From Talpa occidentalis (taxonomy: Eukaryota > Chordata > Mammalia > Eulipotyphla > Talpidae), in NCBI RefSeq assembly GCF_014898055.3, contig NW_023601212.1:49464329-49528328 (forward strand): a stretch of 64,000 bases of DNA. The letters run 5' to 3'. The translations under genes were made by a program, and so were the position numbers. Positions 48,601-60,900 of the stretch are shown piece after piece. The notes beneath the pieces were generated by a model, which saw only the letters and a program-made list of their open reading frames with translations, made no database searches and was not told the DNA's origin. Each line of letters starts with the position of its first letter. Positions within the stretch are counted from its first letter, which is position 1.

Positions 48601-48722
48601 GAATTTGAAGTGATTGCCCAAATAAAGCTCTTACAGTCTGCCTGCAACAGCTATTGTATGACCCCAGACCCGAAGTTCATCCAGTGGTTCCAGAGACAGC
48701 AGCTCCTGACAGAGGAGGAGAG
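48601..48722 (+). CDS. RGL1: RGL1 exon, end of CDC25 domain (window exon 10)
   Basis: This 122-nt exon lies between a atctgctttag acceptor and a gtaggc donor. It encodes EFEVIAQIKLLQSACNSYCM, then TPDPKFIQWFQRQQLL and TEEE. The 'i..i..lQ..cn.Y...pd..f..wf' pattern is the C-terminal helix pair that closes the RasGEF domain. QWFQRQQLLTEEE leads out of it. The final AG plus the next exon's C makes Ser. No expected hydrophobic position is disrupted. Confidence 0.97.
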
Positions 48723-49938
48723 GTAGGCTGATCTGTTGTCCTTCAGGGTGGAGCCACAGGGCTGCCCTGGGGAATTCTCCATTCACTTGCTCACTTGGCC
48801 CTGGATGCAACAGGTCTTTAGTGAGCAACTACTAGGTTGGAGCATGGCATTGCAGGAAAAGCTGAATTAATGACATCAGAAGATGTGCTTTCAGATTCTC
48901 ACTTAAGAGGATTAACTGAGATCACCTTTGGAAAAGCATTGATAAGAGCTTAGCATTGTCACCACCACCATCTCTGTCACTGTTTTTAACTGCTACTGGT
49001 TTTTAAAAAACGTTCCTTTGGGGAGGAGAGACAGACTTATGAAGAATTGAAGCATGATGGGTAACCAAAGTGTTGTAGAATCTATGGGCAGGAACAAGTG
49101 ATTTGGCTAAGGATGGGGGTAAATGGGGAAAAAATCATAAAGGTGTTCACGTTGGGCCTGGCTACGAAGGAAAGAAAAGATTTCAAGAGGAGAACTAGCA
49201 AAGCACATCCCCGGAGCAAGGCCTGGGGCCTGACACTCTGGGCATTTGGAGAAGCTGTGAGAGTTCTGGCATAACTGGGACAAAAAGGACAGGTCTGCAA
49301 ATCATGATTGACAAGCATGGAAAGGTATATAGTACTGACCCAGCATGGGGTAGGGGGTGTTCATCCTGTAAGTCAACCCCATATCAGCCCCACCACCTGT
49401 TTTTACATTTTTAAATGTTGAAAAAATAAAGAATATTGTGATATGAGACCGTTGTTTGAAGTCAAATTTTAGCATCCATTGAGAAAGTTTGATTGGAATG
49501 CAGGCCATTCATTTATATCTTTTTTATGGTTGTTTTCATGTTTTAAAGGCAGAGTTGGCTGAATGTGAAAAGCCCACATGGTCTACAAAGCCTAACATAC
49601 TTACTCTCTGTCCTTTATAGGAAAAGTTTGCTGATCTCGCCTGTAAACAGGGAATTTTCTTGAAAGTTTGTCATCAAGGACAGTGAAGTTGATAGCAAAA
49701 TAAGTATTTGCCAATGGAGGAAATTGAGGTTTAAAGAAAAACTAACTAGTTGGTGATAGAGTTTGAGCGTGTCTTATTCTACCACCTAAGCCCTGAAGAT
49801 AGTCGGATAATGTTGGGCAGATCATGTAACCACTATAAACCTCACTTTTCTCATTTGCCAGACAGGTGATTTTTGACTTACATTTTCTTAATCCCGGAGT
49901 AGATTTGTCCTGGTCCTTTAAAACTAAATCTTTCATCA

Positions 49939-50827
49939 TTGATTTATAGTTGCCTGCTGATTTTTTTTTTTTAAATTATTTATTTATTTATGCAAGAACC
50001 AGGTACAGGCCAGATGCACAGGAGGGTGAGAGGATTCACCCAGAGACAGAGTGGGGAACAGAACAGGCAGACTGATAAAATACACTGCTGAGGGGAGCAG
50101 TGGGCGTGACAGGAGAGGTCTGCCGCACCACGTGGGACCCTCGCCTGCCGGCCAGGATCAAACCAGTACTGCAGAGACTGTGGACAGCTTCACAGCGCTA
50201 TGCTCAACTGCCTGTGCCACTAGGGGAGGCCCACCTGCCGATTTTTTTTATAATTATTGTTATTATTTTTTTTGTAATCCCTTATTTGATTCCCCTATAG
50301 TCCCCCTATAGGAGAAACCATCCTATATTTTTCTTTTTCCTTCTGCCTTATTTCACTGAGCATAATCCCTTCTAGCTCCATTCATGTTGCTGTGAATGGC
50401 ATGAGTTTATGTTTTTTGATTGCTGAATAGTATTCCATTGTGTATCTATATCACATCTTCTTGATCCAGTCATCTATTTTTGGGCATTTGGATTGTTTCC
50501 ATGCCTTACCTGTTATAAATAGTTCTGCAATAAACATAAAGGTGCAGGTATCTTTTTGAATTAATGTTTTTTTGTCCTTTGGGTAGATTCCTAGGAGTGG
50601 AAATTAACAGGCAACTATAAATCAGAGAACTTCTGCAGGGGAGGGGGAGGCAGAGGGATCAAATCAGGGGAGGGAATAGCACAAGGGACTATAGTGATGG
50701 TTCACAGGTGAATTGGTGGTGGGAATTTTACAGGGACTACAACTGAGAGGAGAAAGTATATATTGTACAAAAATGAACAATGATGTAAATATATATATAT
50801 ATATATTTTAAAAAGGCAAAAAAAACC
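49939..50827 (+). mobile_element. Twin-primed (5'-inverted) L1 insertion
   Basis: 49939-50607 (minus its internal SINE) reads L1 ORF2-end sequence on the minus strand. From 50608 the same L1 continues on the + strand through the 3' UTR to an AT/A-rich tail at about 50790-50825. About 20 bp (the 'caggcaactataaatca' segment) is shared by both parts. The 15-bp flanks ctaaatctttcatca (49924-49938) and ctaaatctttgatca (50828-50842) show it is one insertion. This is the classic twin-priming structure. Coding remains are broken. Confidence 0.9.
49968..50233 (-). mobile_element. tRNA-derived SINE, intermediate type, inside the L1
   Basis: This reverse copy has its T-rich tail at 49961-49990 and its head complement ending aggggaggccc (50222-50232). 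The flanks cctgctgattttttt (49953-49967) and cctgccgattttttt (50234-50248) are L1 sequence, so the SINE is younger than the L1. Confidence 0.92.
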
Positions 50828-51889
50828 CTAAATCTTTGATCACAGCACTCATCAGTTGGCGAGGTTTATTCCTTGCCATGCAGAAAACAGTCATTGCCTC
50901 GCTTTACATTTTCTGTCTAATGCCCAGTTCGTGAGCTAATTTTCTCTCACAGATGCATCCTTCTGACATATGAGACACACAGACCAGGGCAGGTGGTTTG
51001 CATCATGAGAAAGCCCAGGCTCAAAATATCAGCTATGTCATTGACTTTTTAGTGATTATAGGGATAATATTTAACATAATCCATTTTCTTGCTATTTATA
51101 AAAATTCCTGCAGCTTCTGTTAATATATGAATAATGTCTATATCAATATTCCATTTAAGTAAATATCTGGAGACACCTGCAGGTCTTAAAAGAAGGGGGG
51201 CACATAATTAACATAGCAAGCTAATAGTCCCCAAACTTACAATTCCCCACCTACCCAGGTTAAATATATCTACTAGCTAGAGCTAGAGCTTTGATAAAAG
51301 CTCTTTCAAATCAGATATAAATTCCTCTTGTGCTTCTGGAAGTTTTATCTGCCTGACCTTAGGTATCTGATTCTGGAGCATTTTTAATGTTGGATGCTTT
51401 GCTATTGAAAAAAGCATACTGATAGACCTTACTAATAATATAGTTGCATTGAAGGTAGTTTACAAAAATCTCTTCTTCCATTTCCCTTAGATAAAAGGGA
51501 AGCTGTGCAAGGGCACGTATGCAGAGTACCAGGAGGGAGGCAATGGAAAGAAATGGCTCTTCCACTAGCCATTGTGGTGGGATGAGAATGATGAGGAAAC
51601 AGAATGGTATTGGTCTTTGATTCTGCCAAAGGACACAGCCCATGTTTTTGTGGCATGCATAACTGACTCCTTCAATCACGTGCCAGTGTGGGGAGGAGGG
51701 GAGGAAGCACTTGCAGAAATATGTAAACTCTGGCCATGAAGTCAGGCTGGCCTTTATGGTGGAACAACCCAATATGTATCAACTTTGAATAATCAGATCC
51801 TTCCTCTATAACAAGACAAGCATATCTGGTGAATTTATGTCTGTCTTCGCTTCTCAAGCCCTGAGCTCATGAGCTTCTTCTCTCCCCAG

Positions 51890-51979
51890 CTATGCCCTCT
51901 CCTGTGAGATTGAAGCTGCTGCAGATGCCAGCGCCACCTCACCCAAGCCTCGGAAGAGCATGGTGAAGAGGCTTAGCCT
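51890..51979 (+). CDS. RGL1: RGL1 exon, basic linker after CDC25 domain (window exon 11)
   Basis: This 90-nt exon lies between a ttctctccccag acceptor and a gtgagt donor. It encodes YALSCEIEAAADASATSPKP, then RKSMVKRLS. YALSCEIE ends the folded exchange module. PKPRKSMVKRLS is a basic segment with two Ser in basophilic-kinase context (RKS and KRLS), which suggests but does not prove phosphorylation or membrane contact. The first base completes Ser and the last two bases, CT, begin a Leu finished by the next exon. DASATSP differs slightly from the DASTTSP I recall in human. Confidence 0.96.
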
Positions 51980-52089
51980 GTGAGTGTCATCCTAGGGCCC
52001 CCAGAGGGTCTCATCAGAGGGGCAGAGAGGAAGTGTATTCAGCAGGGTCTCCCTGAGCCACAAGCAAAGCGAAGAACAGCGGGCTGATT

Positions 52090-52690
52090 TGCTAAATAGC
52101 TTACCTTTCTGTCATGAACTCAACATATTTCCAGATCCACTCATTCTTCTGCATGGTTCTCTCTGGTTCATCTCCACTTTGGCCCACTGCAGCAACATCC
52201 TTACTGATTTCCGGCCACATCCTGACCCAGCCATCCCCACACCACCAAGTGGCCTGGTAGTCTTTTCAAGTGTACACCAGAGGATGCCACTTCCTTGTTT
52301 ACAAACCTCCAGTGGTTTTATTTGAAGTAGCATGCACACACCTTATCTCTAGGCCCTGCCTGATCTTCCCCCAGTCTTCATGATCGCCTTCCTCTGTCCA
52401 GCATCCCCCACTTGTCCACCTAGATCCAGCCACACTGGTCATCTACCCATCCTTTAATGACCCGCACCAGACTTGTTCTAACTGTGGGGCCTTTGCACTG
52501 ATGTTCTTTTTCCTGGCATGCTCTTCTCCATGGCTGACACCTGCCAGTGTTGGCAGAAAGGTCACCTCCTGTGGGAGCATCCTCTCCACTGTGCTGTCTA
52601 CCCTGATCACTCTCGGCCATACTGGCTGTTTCCTCCAGGGGCACATGAGTCACCTGAGAGTAGGACCCTTGTCCCTCATACTCATGACTG
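52090..52690 (+). repeat. L2 LINE remnant (copy 1)
   Basis: 'acaaacctccagtggtttta', 'aggccctgcctgatcttccc', 'atccagccacactggtcatc' and 'ggcctttgcactgatgttct' are L2 landmarks in order. Confidence 0.7.
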
Positions 52691-52734
52691 TGCTTCAGCA
52701 AACGACACCACCTATAGCTAACTCCATAATCTCT

Positions 52735-53225
52735 TCTCTTGGAGTCCAATCCAAATCCTTACCGTGGCCCTCAAGGCTCTTTGGGATGAGCAGCAGCATC
52801 TCACCTCATCTGCCATCCACACCTGTCTGTCCTCACCTTTCCTCACTCTGTAGTCTTTACACTTCAACCACCCACCCTCCCCGGGACATGTTGCAAATTC
52901 TCCATTTCTCACTCCCTCACTTCCCTCAGAGCTTTGCTGAAAGTTTCCCCTCCCAGTGAGCCTTCCCTGACCTCCTTATTTAACACAACTATTTGCCTCA
53001 CCTGCCCTTGGGCAGCCTCTCTCAGCCTTGCCTACTGTGATTTTCTCCATTGCATTTCACTTCCATGTGTCACACTGCATTGTATGTCACTGTCTAGCAC
53101 CTACAATGCAAACTCTGTGAGGACAGGTGCATGTACGTCTGTGTATTTGCCCACTCACGTAGACCCCGATCCTTGAATGAGGCCTGCTCGTAGTAGGTGA
53201 TTAATAAGCATCCAGTGAATGAATA
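52735..53225 (+). repeat. L2 LINE remnant (copy 2)
   Basis: 'ccaatccaaatccttaccgt', 'ggccctcaaggctctttggg', 'agtgagccttccctgacctc' and the end 'taataagcatccagtgaatg' are L2 landmarks. The early landmark recurs after copy 1, so there are two fragments or a duplicated L2. Confidence 0.7.
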
Positions 53226-53294
53226 TTTGAGCATGTGCCCACAATATATATGTTTCTCATCCTGTCCACAAAGCAAGCTCACCCGTAGACCCTA

Positions 53295-53405
53295 CTATTA
53301 TACCCTCTTTCTAAACCAGGAAAGGGAGGCACAGGCAGGGTAAACGGTATGTTATCATCAGAGGATCTGGATTTAAACCCAAGATTTGACTATAGCACCA
53401 AGTTG
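53295..53405 (-). repeat. MIR-like remnant
   Basis: 'ctaaaccaggaaagggaggc' and 'gatctggatttaaacccaag' resemble reverse MIR. Weak. Confidence 0.4.
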
Positions 53406-55816
53406 ATAAACTTTTACCATATTGACTCTTAGAAAAATAATTTCTGAAAGAAGAGAGGAAGGAATGGTGAAATGGGGGGTGGGAGAAAAGAGAAGAAGGA
53501 AGGCGAGAGCATGAGGGGGTGGGAAGAAAGTCAGAGGGACAGTTCGTTGGACCCTGTGCTTTGATTGTGGTGTTTTTTGTTTTTTTTTTTATAGATGAGC
53601 CTTAAGATGACCTAGTGTCTGTCATTGGTCTCTGAAAGACATTAATTAAGCTAATGAATCTAATGAAGCCTAAAGAGGTTACTTCAAGGACACAAGGATA
53701 GAACAATTTGATGAGTCAATTAGCCCTTTTCTTCTGAAGACATCCATCTGTGTCTGATCTTTTGGGTGACACAATCGTCTCTGGCCACAGACCAGCAGGA
53801 ATAGTGACAGGGCCTCTGTGGCCTCTTCAGGGCACAGTGGGCTGGAGAAGCCAGGCTGGCCTAGGAGATCCCAGCTGTGCCGATTGTTTGTGGTGTGAAC
53901 TTCTGTTTTGTGATTCATGAGGGGAGACTAAATTGTCAGGACCATGGACATAACACTCCTTAGCGGTACCCAGCTGTCACTGGTGCCTGCAAAACTACCA
54001 TTATTTGTTACAAAACAACTTTCTGTTGCTATCGCTTTCACTCTTATGTTTGAGGGGTGGGAGTGGGGGTGGGCTTGGAATTTTGACTGTTTTTATGGGT
54101 TTTCACACTTCCCAGCACCAAACTTCATCACCCTCTGAGTCACACTGAGACCTGGAGCACGTTGGCACGTGGCCTTGGATCTGGCCATGTTCGTGAGGCC
54201 TGTACAGACCCTTACTGGGTGTGGATGGCGTGGTCTGCTTTCAGTGGCAGCTCGGACTTCTACTTCATGTCAGGTGATCGGAGGCATTTGAGGATTAGGT
54301 TGGAACATGTGATTTTGTAGGCAGCCTTGTGAAGGTAGTTCTGACGTCTTGCCAGACCTCTCTTTGTTCAGATGCCTGCTCTGGCTCTCCTGTACACTAG
54401 ATTTATGAGCTTCTAGAGTCATTTCTATGGAATGTTCCACAGTCATGCTGTCTTTTTCACTGCTGCAAATATGGGGAAGAACGAGCTCTCTTGATCTCAC
54501 CCAAGTGTCCCAGCCAAGCCTTGTCAGCTGGTGAGGTCCACACGCACACACAGGGAGGCAGATTCAGACAGGTGCATCCGGAAATGTTGGTATCTGATTG
54601 GTTCTCCTGCATCAGAAAGAAATGGAAATTTCCAGACTTTGTATGGCAGTTAGATGTTTTAAGGAATAAGTATCTCCGCACAATTGGTCTAATCCTAAGT
54701 ACTATTGCTTTTGCTCCCTAGCTCTTCGTCCTTGTCCTCAGGTAGTGGCTACCTCACACTCATTGTTCTATAACAGCTTCTCTTCTGCAACCCAAATATC
54801 CATATTTATTATGCTGGGTGTTTGGTTGTCCCTGGGTCCTCTCTCTGCACCAAGTCTGGGACAGAAGTGCATGGTTTCTGTGAGAACACTCGTGTGAAGT
54901 CCTGGAGAGGCAGGATTTGGGAATACAGGACCATCCACAAAGTGAGATGGGTGGATACTCAGACCATCTTAGAAGTAAAGTTTTGCCAAGATGCTCACTT
55001 TAACCCTTGGTGTCTGCAATTGAGTTTGAACATTTATTATGAAAACAAGTCACATGTCCCCTGTCTTATTTCTTGCTCATACAAAATGTGTGTTATTCAT
55101 TTCCAAAAGATATTATTTTTACAAATCTGGAAAATATAGTTTTGCTCTCCCCACTATTAAGGACTCATCGTCCAAAGAGGCTGGAGAGGATTTCAGAACC
55201 TTAGGAGGTGTGTGGGGGGATGAAGGTCAGAGATACTACTGTGGTGCCAGAATCTTCACAGAGCAGGGAGACCTCATTGAATTGTAGAACCTTTGGTCTT
55301 TGAACAATTTTGTTGTAAACCAGAGACTCAGATAATGGGGTGAGGATCACTAGTTCACGACTCTCAAAGGTTCTGCGTTGTAACTCATGGAGCAATCTTC
55401 TGACTTTGGTGTTTGCTTTAGAGAAGTCTGACATCTGTTTCATTTCATTACTGTTCTTTGGTAGTGTGCCCCTACTCCTGTTGCTTTTAAGAACTTCCCT
55501 GATATGCCCTTATGCAGTTTAAGTGGGGTGTCTGTATTATTTACTAGATAATAATGCAATTTATTATTTATTAGTCTTTTCAAGATGTCATTCCTGGATC
55601 TGAGGATTCATGTGATTCTTTATTTCTGGAATCTTCTTAGTCACCATTTTTCAGATATGGTCCCTTTTCTTTCCTCTCAGATGTCTCCTTCTGGACTCTT
55701 TTTACACAAATGCAGGCATTTATTACTCTACTCTTTGTATCTTTTAACCTGTCTTATTTTTTTATGTCTTTTTATTGTTGATGTTGGTTTTGGAGATTTT
55801 CTTCAACTCTATCATC

Positions 55817-56073
55817 ATTTATTTGTTTGTTTATTTATTTATTTATTATTTATTGCATATAAGAACTGGGGTGTAGGCCAGAGGTGAGGGGGCTGAGAGG
55901 ATTCACTAGAGACAGACTGGGGAGCAGAACACGTGCTAAGGGGAACAGCAGGTGAGACAGGAGAGATCTGCTGCGCAATATGTAGGTTAGCTCCCTGGCC
56001 GGGATTGAAGTCAGGCTATAGTAGTGATAACACTGAGGCTTAATTAACCCTTAGGCCACTAGGGAGACCCAGA
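55817..56073 (-). mobile_element. tRNA-derived SINE, type II, reverse
   Basis: It reads 'aagaactggggtgtaggcca' after a TTTA-rich tail and ends 'ccactagggagaccc'. The short repeat tctatcatc flanks it at 55808-55816 and 56074-56082. The body has small deletions, so it is an older copy. Confidence 0.88.
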
Positions 56074-56723
56074 TCTATCATCTTTTAAACAATTGTTCTC
56101 TTCAACAGTTATTTGTGATTTAATCCTGCCACTGAGTTTTTAATTTAATCATATTTTTCACTCTAGTAGTGATTTTTTTTTCAAATTATCTCCCTGTTCT
56201 TCTGCTATCGAGTATCTTGTTCTTAACTCCTATTTTCAGTTTCTCCTCTTAAGTTTATAATATTTTTAAAACATACTTATTTTATAGCTTGGCTCATGGT
56301 AGGCACTCAAATGTTTGTCAAATGAACGAATGAACGAATTTGTTTCTTTCTGGCAGTTCTTGTATCTGAGGTTCTGAGAGATATAAGCCTGTTATTTGTT
56401 TACATTGACTATCTTTTCAGGAGGAAAATTTCTTTGTGTGCATTTTCTAATTTTACATTATCAGTTCATCTTTATCAGGAAATTCTCTGTAGCTTGAGCT
56501 GAAGGCATATTCTTCCAGAAAGATTTCTTTTGAGAATTTTAGTTCCTCTGGGAATCTCACTGACCTGAGGGTGCCTAATTCCTGGACCACTTAGGTAGCA
56601 AATCCAAGTGGAATGCTAGTCAAGACCACATATGATTTCAGGGAAAAATTTTCTTCCAGCCAAACTCAGGCCAAAGCTTCCCAGTTTGGTTTCATGGGCC
56701 AGTAGGAAGATACTTTCTAGCCT

Positions 56724-56782
56724 GGCTTTTTACTGAGGATACAGCCTTGTATACAAGGCTTTTTACTGAGGATACAGCCTTG
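56724..56782. repeat. 26-bp duplication around a 14-bp palindrome
   Basis: The same 26 bases (starting ggctttttactgagg) occur at 56724-56749 and 56757-56782, identical. The join contains the palindrome ccttgtatacaagg (56745-56758). Confidence 0.95.
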
Positions 56783-57124
56783 AGAGTCATCATTCTGTCT
56801 AAGGGTTTTCAATTCCAACTCCTCCACCCCATACAAACAGAAACCCCCATCTTTAGACCTCTGTCTGTGCCAAAACCTATGTCCCTAGTTTGCCAAGACT
56901 GATGCCTCCCACTCTCCACCCAGAGCAGCTGCAGAATTAACTCACATGCTTCTGGCTTTCACTTCCCTTTTGTTTCCTGTCTATCGGGATTTTCCTTACT
57001 ATTTAGCAAATTCAACTTTAGAAAGACTATTTAATGTTTCTTATCTGGTTTTTTTTAGTGAAGAGAGTTAGTTATTGTAGTTCACCAGACTTTGGGAAAC
57101 AAAAGTATTCCTTGTTGGTTTCTT

Positions 57125-57391
57125 TCTTTTTTTAAAGATTTACTTATTTATTTATACAAGCACTGGGTACAGTCAGAAGCACGGGAGGGTGAGAGAATTC
57201 ACCAGAGCCAGAGCGGGAAGCAGAGCAGGCAGAAGGACCGAAGTACTCTGCTGAGGGGAGCAGCGGGTGGCAGGAGAGGTCTGTGCGCCATGTGGGACCC
57301 TCGGTGGTGGCCGGGGATCGAACCAGAGCTGCAGAGGCTGCGGGCAGCTTCGCAGCCCAGCACTCAACCACTGCGCCACCAGAGGAGGCCC
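57125..57391 (-). mobile_element. tRNA-derived SINE, type I, reverse
   Basis: The reverse copy runs from the T-rich tail to the head complement ending gaggaggccc. Flanks tccttgttggtttctt (57109-57124) and tcctcattggtttctt (57392-57407) match at 14 of 16 positions. Confidence 0.93.
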
Positions 57392-57788
57392 TCCTCATTG
57401 GTTTCTTAGCCAAAAGAGTGGCAGTCTTCTTCAGCCTCTTGAAGTTCATTTTATGGTGAGAAATGATAAAGTTTTAGTGGTGGGATTTTGATCCTGCCAA
57501 ATGGCTTTAGGCTGTGAAACAAATGGAGACATTGACCTAGAAAGACCCCAGATTAATATGGTGTCTCATCCTGCTAAGCAATCTGTTTGTTCTTTGAGGT
57601 CGAAAATAACCTATTGGGACAAGATGTGAACTAGGATCTGTTCAAACCTTTATAGCAAATGTTTTCTAAAATAATAACAAGAGGGCATGCAAGAATGAGA
57701 AAACATGAAGGACTTAATTAACACAAATGCTTAATCAAGAATTCCAGATTCATAAGAACCCAAATCTCTGGCTTTATGTTTTGTGCAG

Positions 57789-57975
57789 GCTATTTCTGGG
57801 CTCGGACATTATCACCAGTAGCACTCCCACCAAAGAGCAGCCCAAGTCCGCAGCCAGTGGGAGCTCTGGAGAAAGCATGGACTCGGTCAGCGTGTCCTCC
57901 TGTGAGTCCAACCACTCCGAGGCTGAGGAGGGCTCCATCACTCCCATGGACACACCCGATGATCCTCAAAAAAAG
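57789..57975 (+). CDS. RGL1: RGL1 exon, serine-rich linker (window exon 12)
   Basis: This 187-nt exon lies between a tgttttgtgcag acceptor and a gtatag donor. It encodes LFLGSDIITSSTPTKEQPKS, then a Ser-rich acidic run containing GSSGESMDSVSVSS and ESNHSEAEEGS, and ends TPMDTPDDPQKK. This is the disordered linker between the exchange and Ras-binding modules. Its Ser residues followed by acidic residues resemble casein-kinase-2 sites, and its TP pairs resemble proline-directed kinase sites. Both are inferences from motif shape. The first G completes Leu and the exon ends on a codon boundary. It is diagnostic for RGL1 against its paralogues. Confidence 0.96.
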
Positions 57976-60900
57976 GTATAGACCTACTCCTTTTCCATAA
58001 TTCCCAATAAAGGCACAAGTGTTTGCCACATGAGGAATGTGTTTTCAAGTATATTTATGTGTCCATGACAGGTACAAATGGGGAATCCCATGTGTTCCTC
58101 AGAGAAACAGGTCTCAGAGCAGTGAACATGGTGGTTTCTTCACCTAGCCTTGGATGTACAGTTCTATACCCACATCCAAAGGCAACTGAAGACTTGGGAC
58201 TCTTCATTGGGTTATACTTTATTTAGAAGTTGTAGGATGCTCTTAGAAGAAGCAAAACAGTCAGGTGGTGGAGCTGTGCCAGCTTCTTGGTGTCATACCT
58301 GTTGCAGCCAGGCCTTGACCACTGTCACACAGCAAACCACTCTGAAACACAGAACTTTAAACACATGTGTTCTCTCATGAATCAGCAGCTTGGGTGGTTT
58401 GGGCTTGGCTTGGCCCTAGGCCATGGGTTTGGCCCAGGTCTGCTCAACCTGCCTCTTCCTCTTTTTGAAATAGTGGACATACTTTTAGCTTGCTAAGGCA
58501 GATGGACGAGAAAGTGAACAATCCCTGCAGGGAGATGGCAGTTTCTCACATGGGTCACATCTGCCAACATTTTGGAGGCCATAGCAAATCGTGTGGCCAA
58601 GTCCCAGATAAATAAAGATGCCAGGAACTACACTGCCTTCCTTTGGGAGGAACTACAGAGTCACTTGGCAAAGGCCGTGGATGCAGGGGAGGGTGAGGAC
58701 TTGGTAACAACATACAGTCTACTCTGTGCCCCCAAATGGAAAGTGATGAAAGGTAGTACATTCCCACAGAGACTTGCCATTTTCCATGGCTGTATATATA
58801 AAGAAAAAAAAAAAAACCCAAAATATTCATCTTAATCTTCTCCACACCTCTGCTTCAAGGAGCTTAGGTCTGAGACATCTGCTTTGACAGGACTAGACTC
58901 TGCTGTTCTGGGAAGGTTTGACCAGACTTGCTGTGTAAGCGTCTTCTTAGATGGCCCCTTAGATGGTGCTTAGGCTGGGCAGGTCGACTCTTGGTAGCAT
59001 CCCTGTTGGCTTGTATCTCCCATTCTGTAAGGGACCCACATAGCAACAACTGTGAGGGAGCCCTCCAGTGACCTCCCATGACCTGGTCAGCCAGAGACCA
59101 CTCTAGGAAGAACTCTTCAGACTCAGCTGACTCAGGTGACTCACCTGCTGGACTTGTCACCTTTCTGCCTGGATTCCAGGGCACGCCCTCCCAAGCTCGA
59201 GGGAAGAGCTGTGCAGACGCCCAGGGCTGCCAGTGCTCACAGGCCTGCTTCCCAAGCCAGGGGTGTGGTCATTCTCCCTGATGATGCAGAAGTGAATGTA
59301 TCAAAATCAGTAGTGGGGGAACCACTTTCACCTTTAGCTGGTTCTGATACTTGGAGGCCGGTGTGGATGGCAGACAGTGTGTGAAAGTGACAGCTGAGGT
59401 AGTGCTGCATGCTTGCTGGGTTTTCCCCTCCCCAGCAGTGTGTAGAGGAGACCTAGGTCCAGACCAGCCCTTTGACAACTCTGCAGACACCCCTGTGGTG
59501 TGTGATTCTGGTCTCCTCCCTTATCATACCGACTCTTTTATTCCTTACGCAAGTCATGAATTTTTATCCCTTGGATGGACCTTTCTCCGAGTCGTGAATT
59601 TCTCTAGCTTAAAAATGAATGGTTGACTCAGTTACTGGGCTGCATAATCCCTGCGTGTTAACAGGAAAGGTGTGGGTCCTGCTCGGAGCAGGTCTAGACC
59701 CCATGATCTCCACGGCCCCTTCCCCTCTGACCTGCATGCTCCCACCCCCACCTCAAAGTCTCTTCTAGTGAAGGATCAGGTACCTCTTTTTCCTTCATTC
59801 CCCTGATCATGATTTCTAAACGTTGATTTTCATAGTGTTCCTCATTACTTAGATTTTCAGTATGAATTGGGGGCTCACCAGCTGTTCTGTTTAGAACTGC
59901 CACAGCCCAGGCTGCCCCCAAGACTTTATCTTAATTGTCATTAAAGTCATGGAAAATCTAAGCAAGGAAAAAGAGTTTACGTAGAGGGAAAAGGAAGAGG
60001 AAAAAATTGTATCCGTCATCACCCTCTTGGTGACTATACGATACTGACAAAGCAAAGTTATGCTGTTAAAAAGAACCACATCAGCCCTCAGATTGAGCCA
60101 CTAAGGCTATTCCCTGGGGAATATAGGACAAATGTACCCAAACTACAGCATGTTGAAGCCATAGCTAGACTCCCCAATATTAGAGTTGTCACATGAGCCT
60201 GCTGATTCTAATTAAACTAATCATCATTCAGTAGAATTTAATGCTGTAGGGAGAAGTCCGTAGGAAAGAGGAGATTCCATTTTACTTGGAAGCCAGATAA
60301 TCAGAAAGCTAATTTCTAGACTGTTTATACATTGATTTCTATCAAAGAGATTAATATGTCACTTATTTTTTAAATGGCTTCTAGATATTTTATAGGTAAT
60401 GTGGTATAATTTAGCTGAGCTCATTTTTAGAAATTTTTTGTACCTTTCTACAACAAGAATTCATGTTTAAAATGAGTCCATTTAATGATTATGGGAACGC
60501 GTTCTAGAGCATTTGGGGCATGCTTGTTCTCTTGTTTATATTTGCACATATGACAACCATGTCGTCAATGAGGAAAGCTTGTGGACTATAGCAGCTCATT
60601 CCTTAATTACCCTTGATAAGCAACATGGAAATGCGTGCAGTGGATTCTAACAGCAAATGTGGAAGGTGATGGAGCTTCCTAAGGCTGCCTCTGTAGAAAC
60701 AGAGCCTCTACAAATGGCTCTGTATCTCTTATTTCCCTAATCTTTAGATTGCTGGACACTTTGTTCAGACAGTTGTGAGATTAGAATGAGGTAAGCTATA
60801 GGAAAATTTGTCTTAAAAATTAGTGCTCTGCATCATTGGGGAAGTATCATCCTCAGTGCATTCACTGTCAGGGTCAGCCACAGGGGCCTTCCTGCTGCTT

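Larger units (their letters stand above)
48723..51889 (+). other. RGL1: RGL1 intron, 3.2 kb
   Basis: This GT-AG intron is dominated by a composite insertion at 49939-50827, a twin-primed L1 interrupted by a SINE. The flanks, 48723-49900 and 50850-51889, are unique sequence, with a weak MIR-like stretch at about 48890-48990. Confidence 0.85.
51980..57788 (+). other. RGL1: RGL1 intron, 5.8 kb
   Basis: This GT-AG intron carries two L2 copies (about 52090-52690 and 52735-53225), a MIR-like stretch (53300-53400), two reverse SINEs (55817-56073, 57125-57391) and a 26-bp duplication at 56724-56782. No further exon was recognised between 53400 and 55800. Confidence 0.82.
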
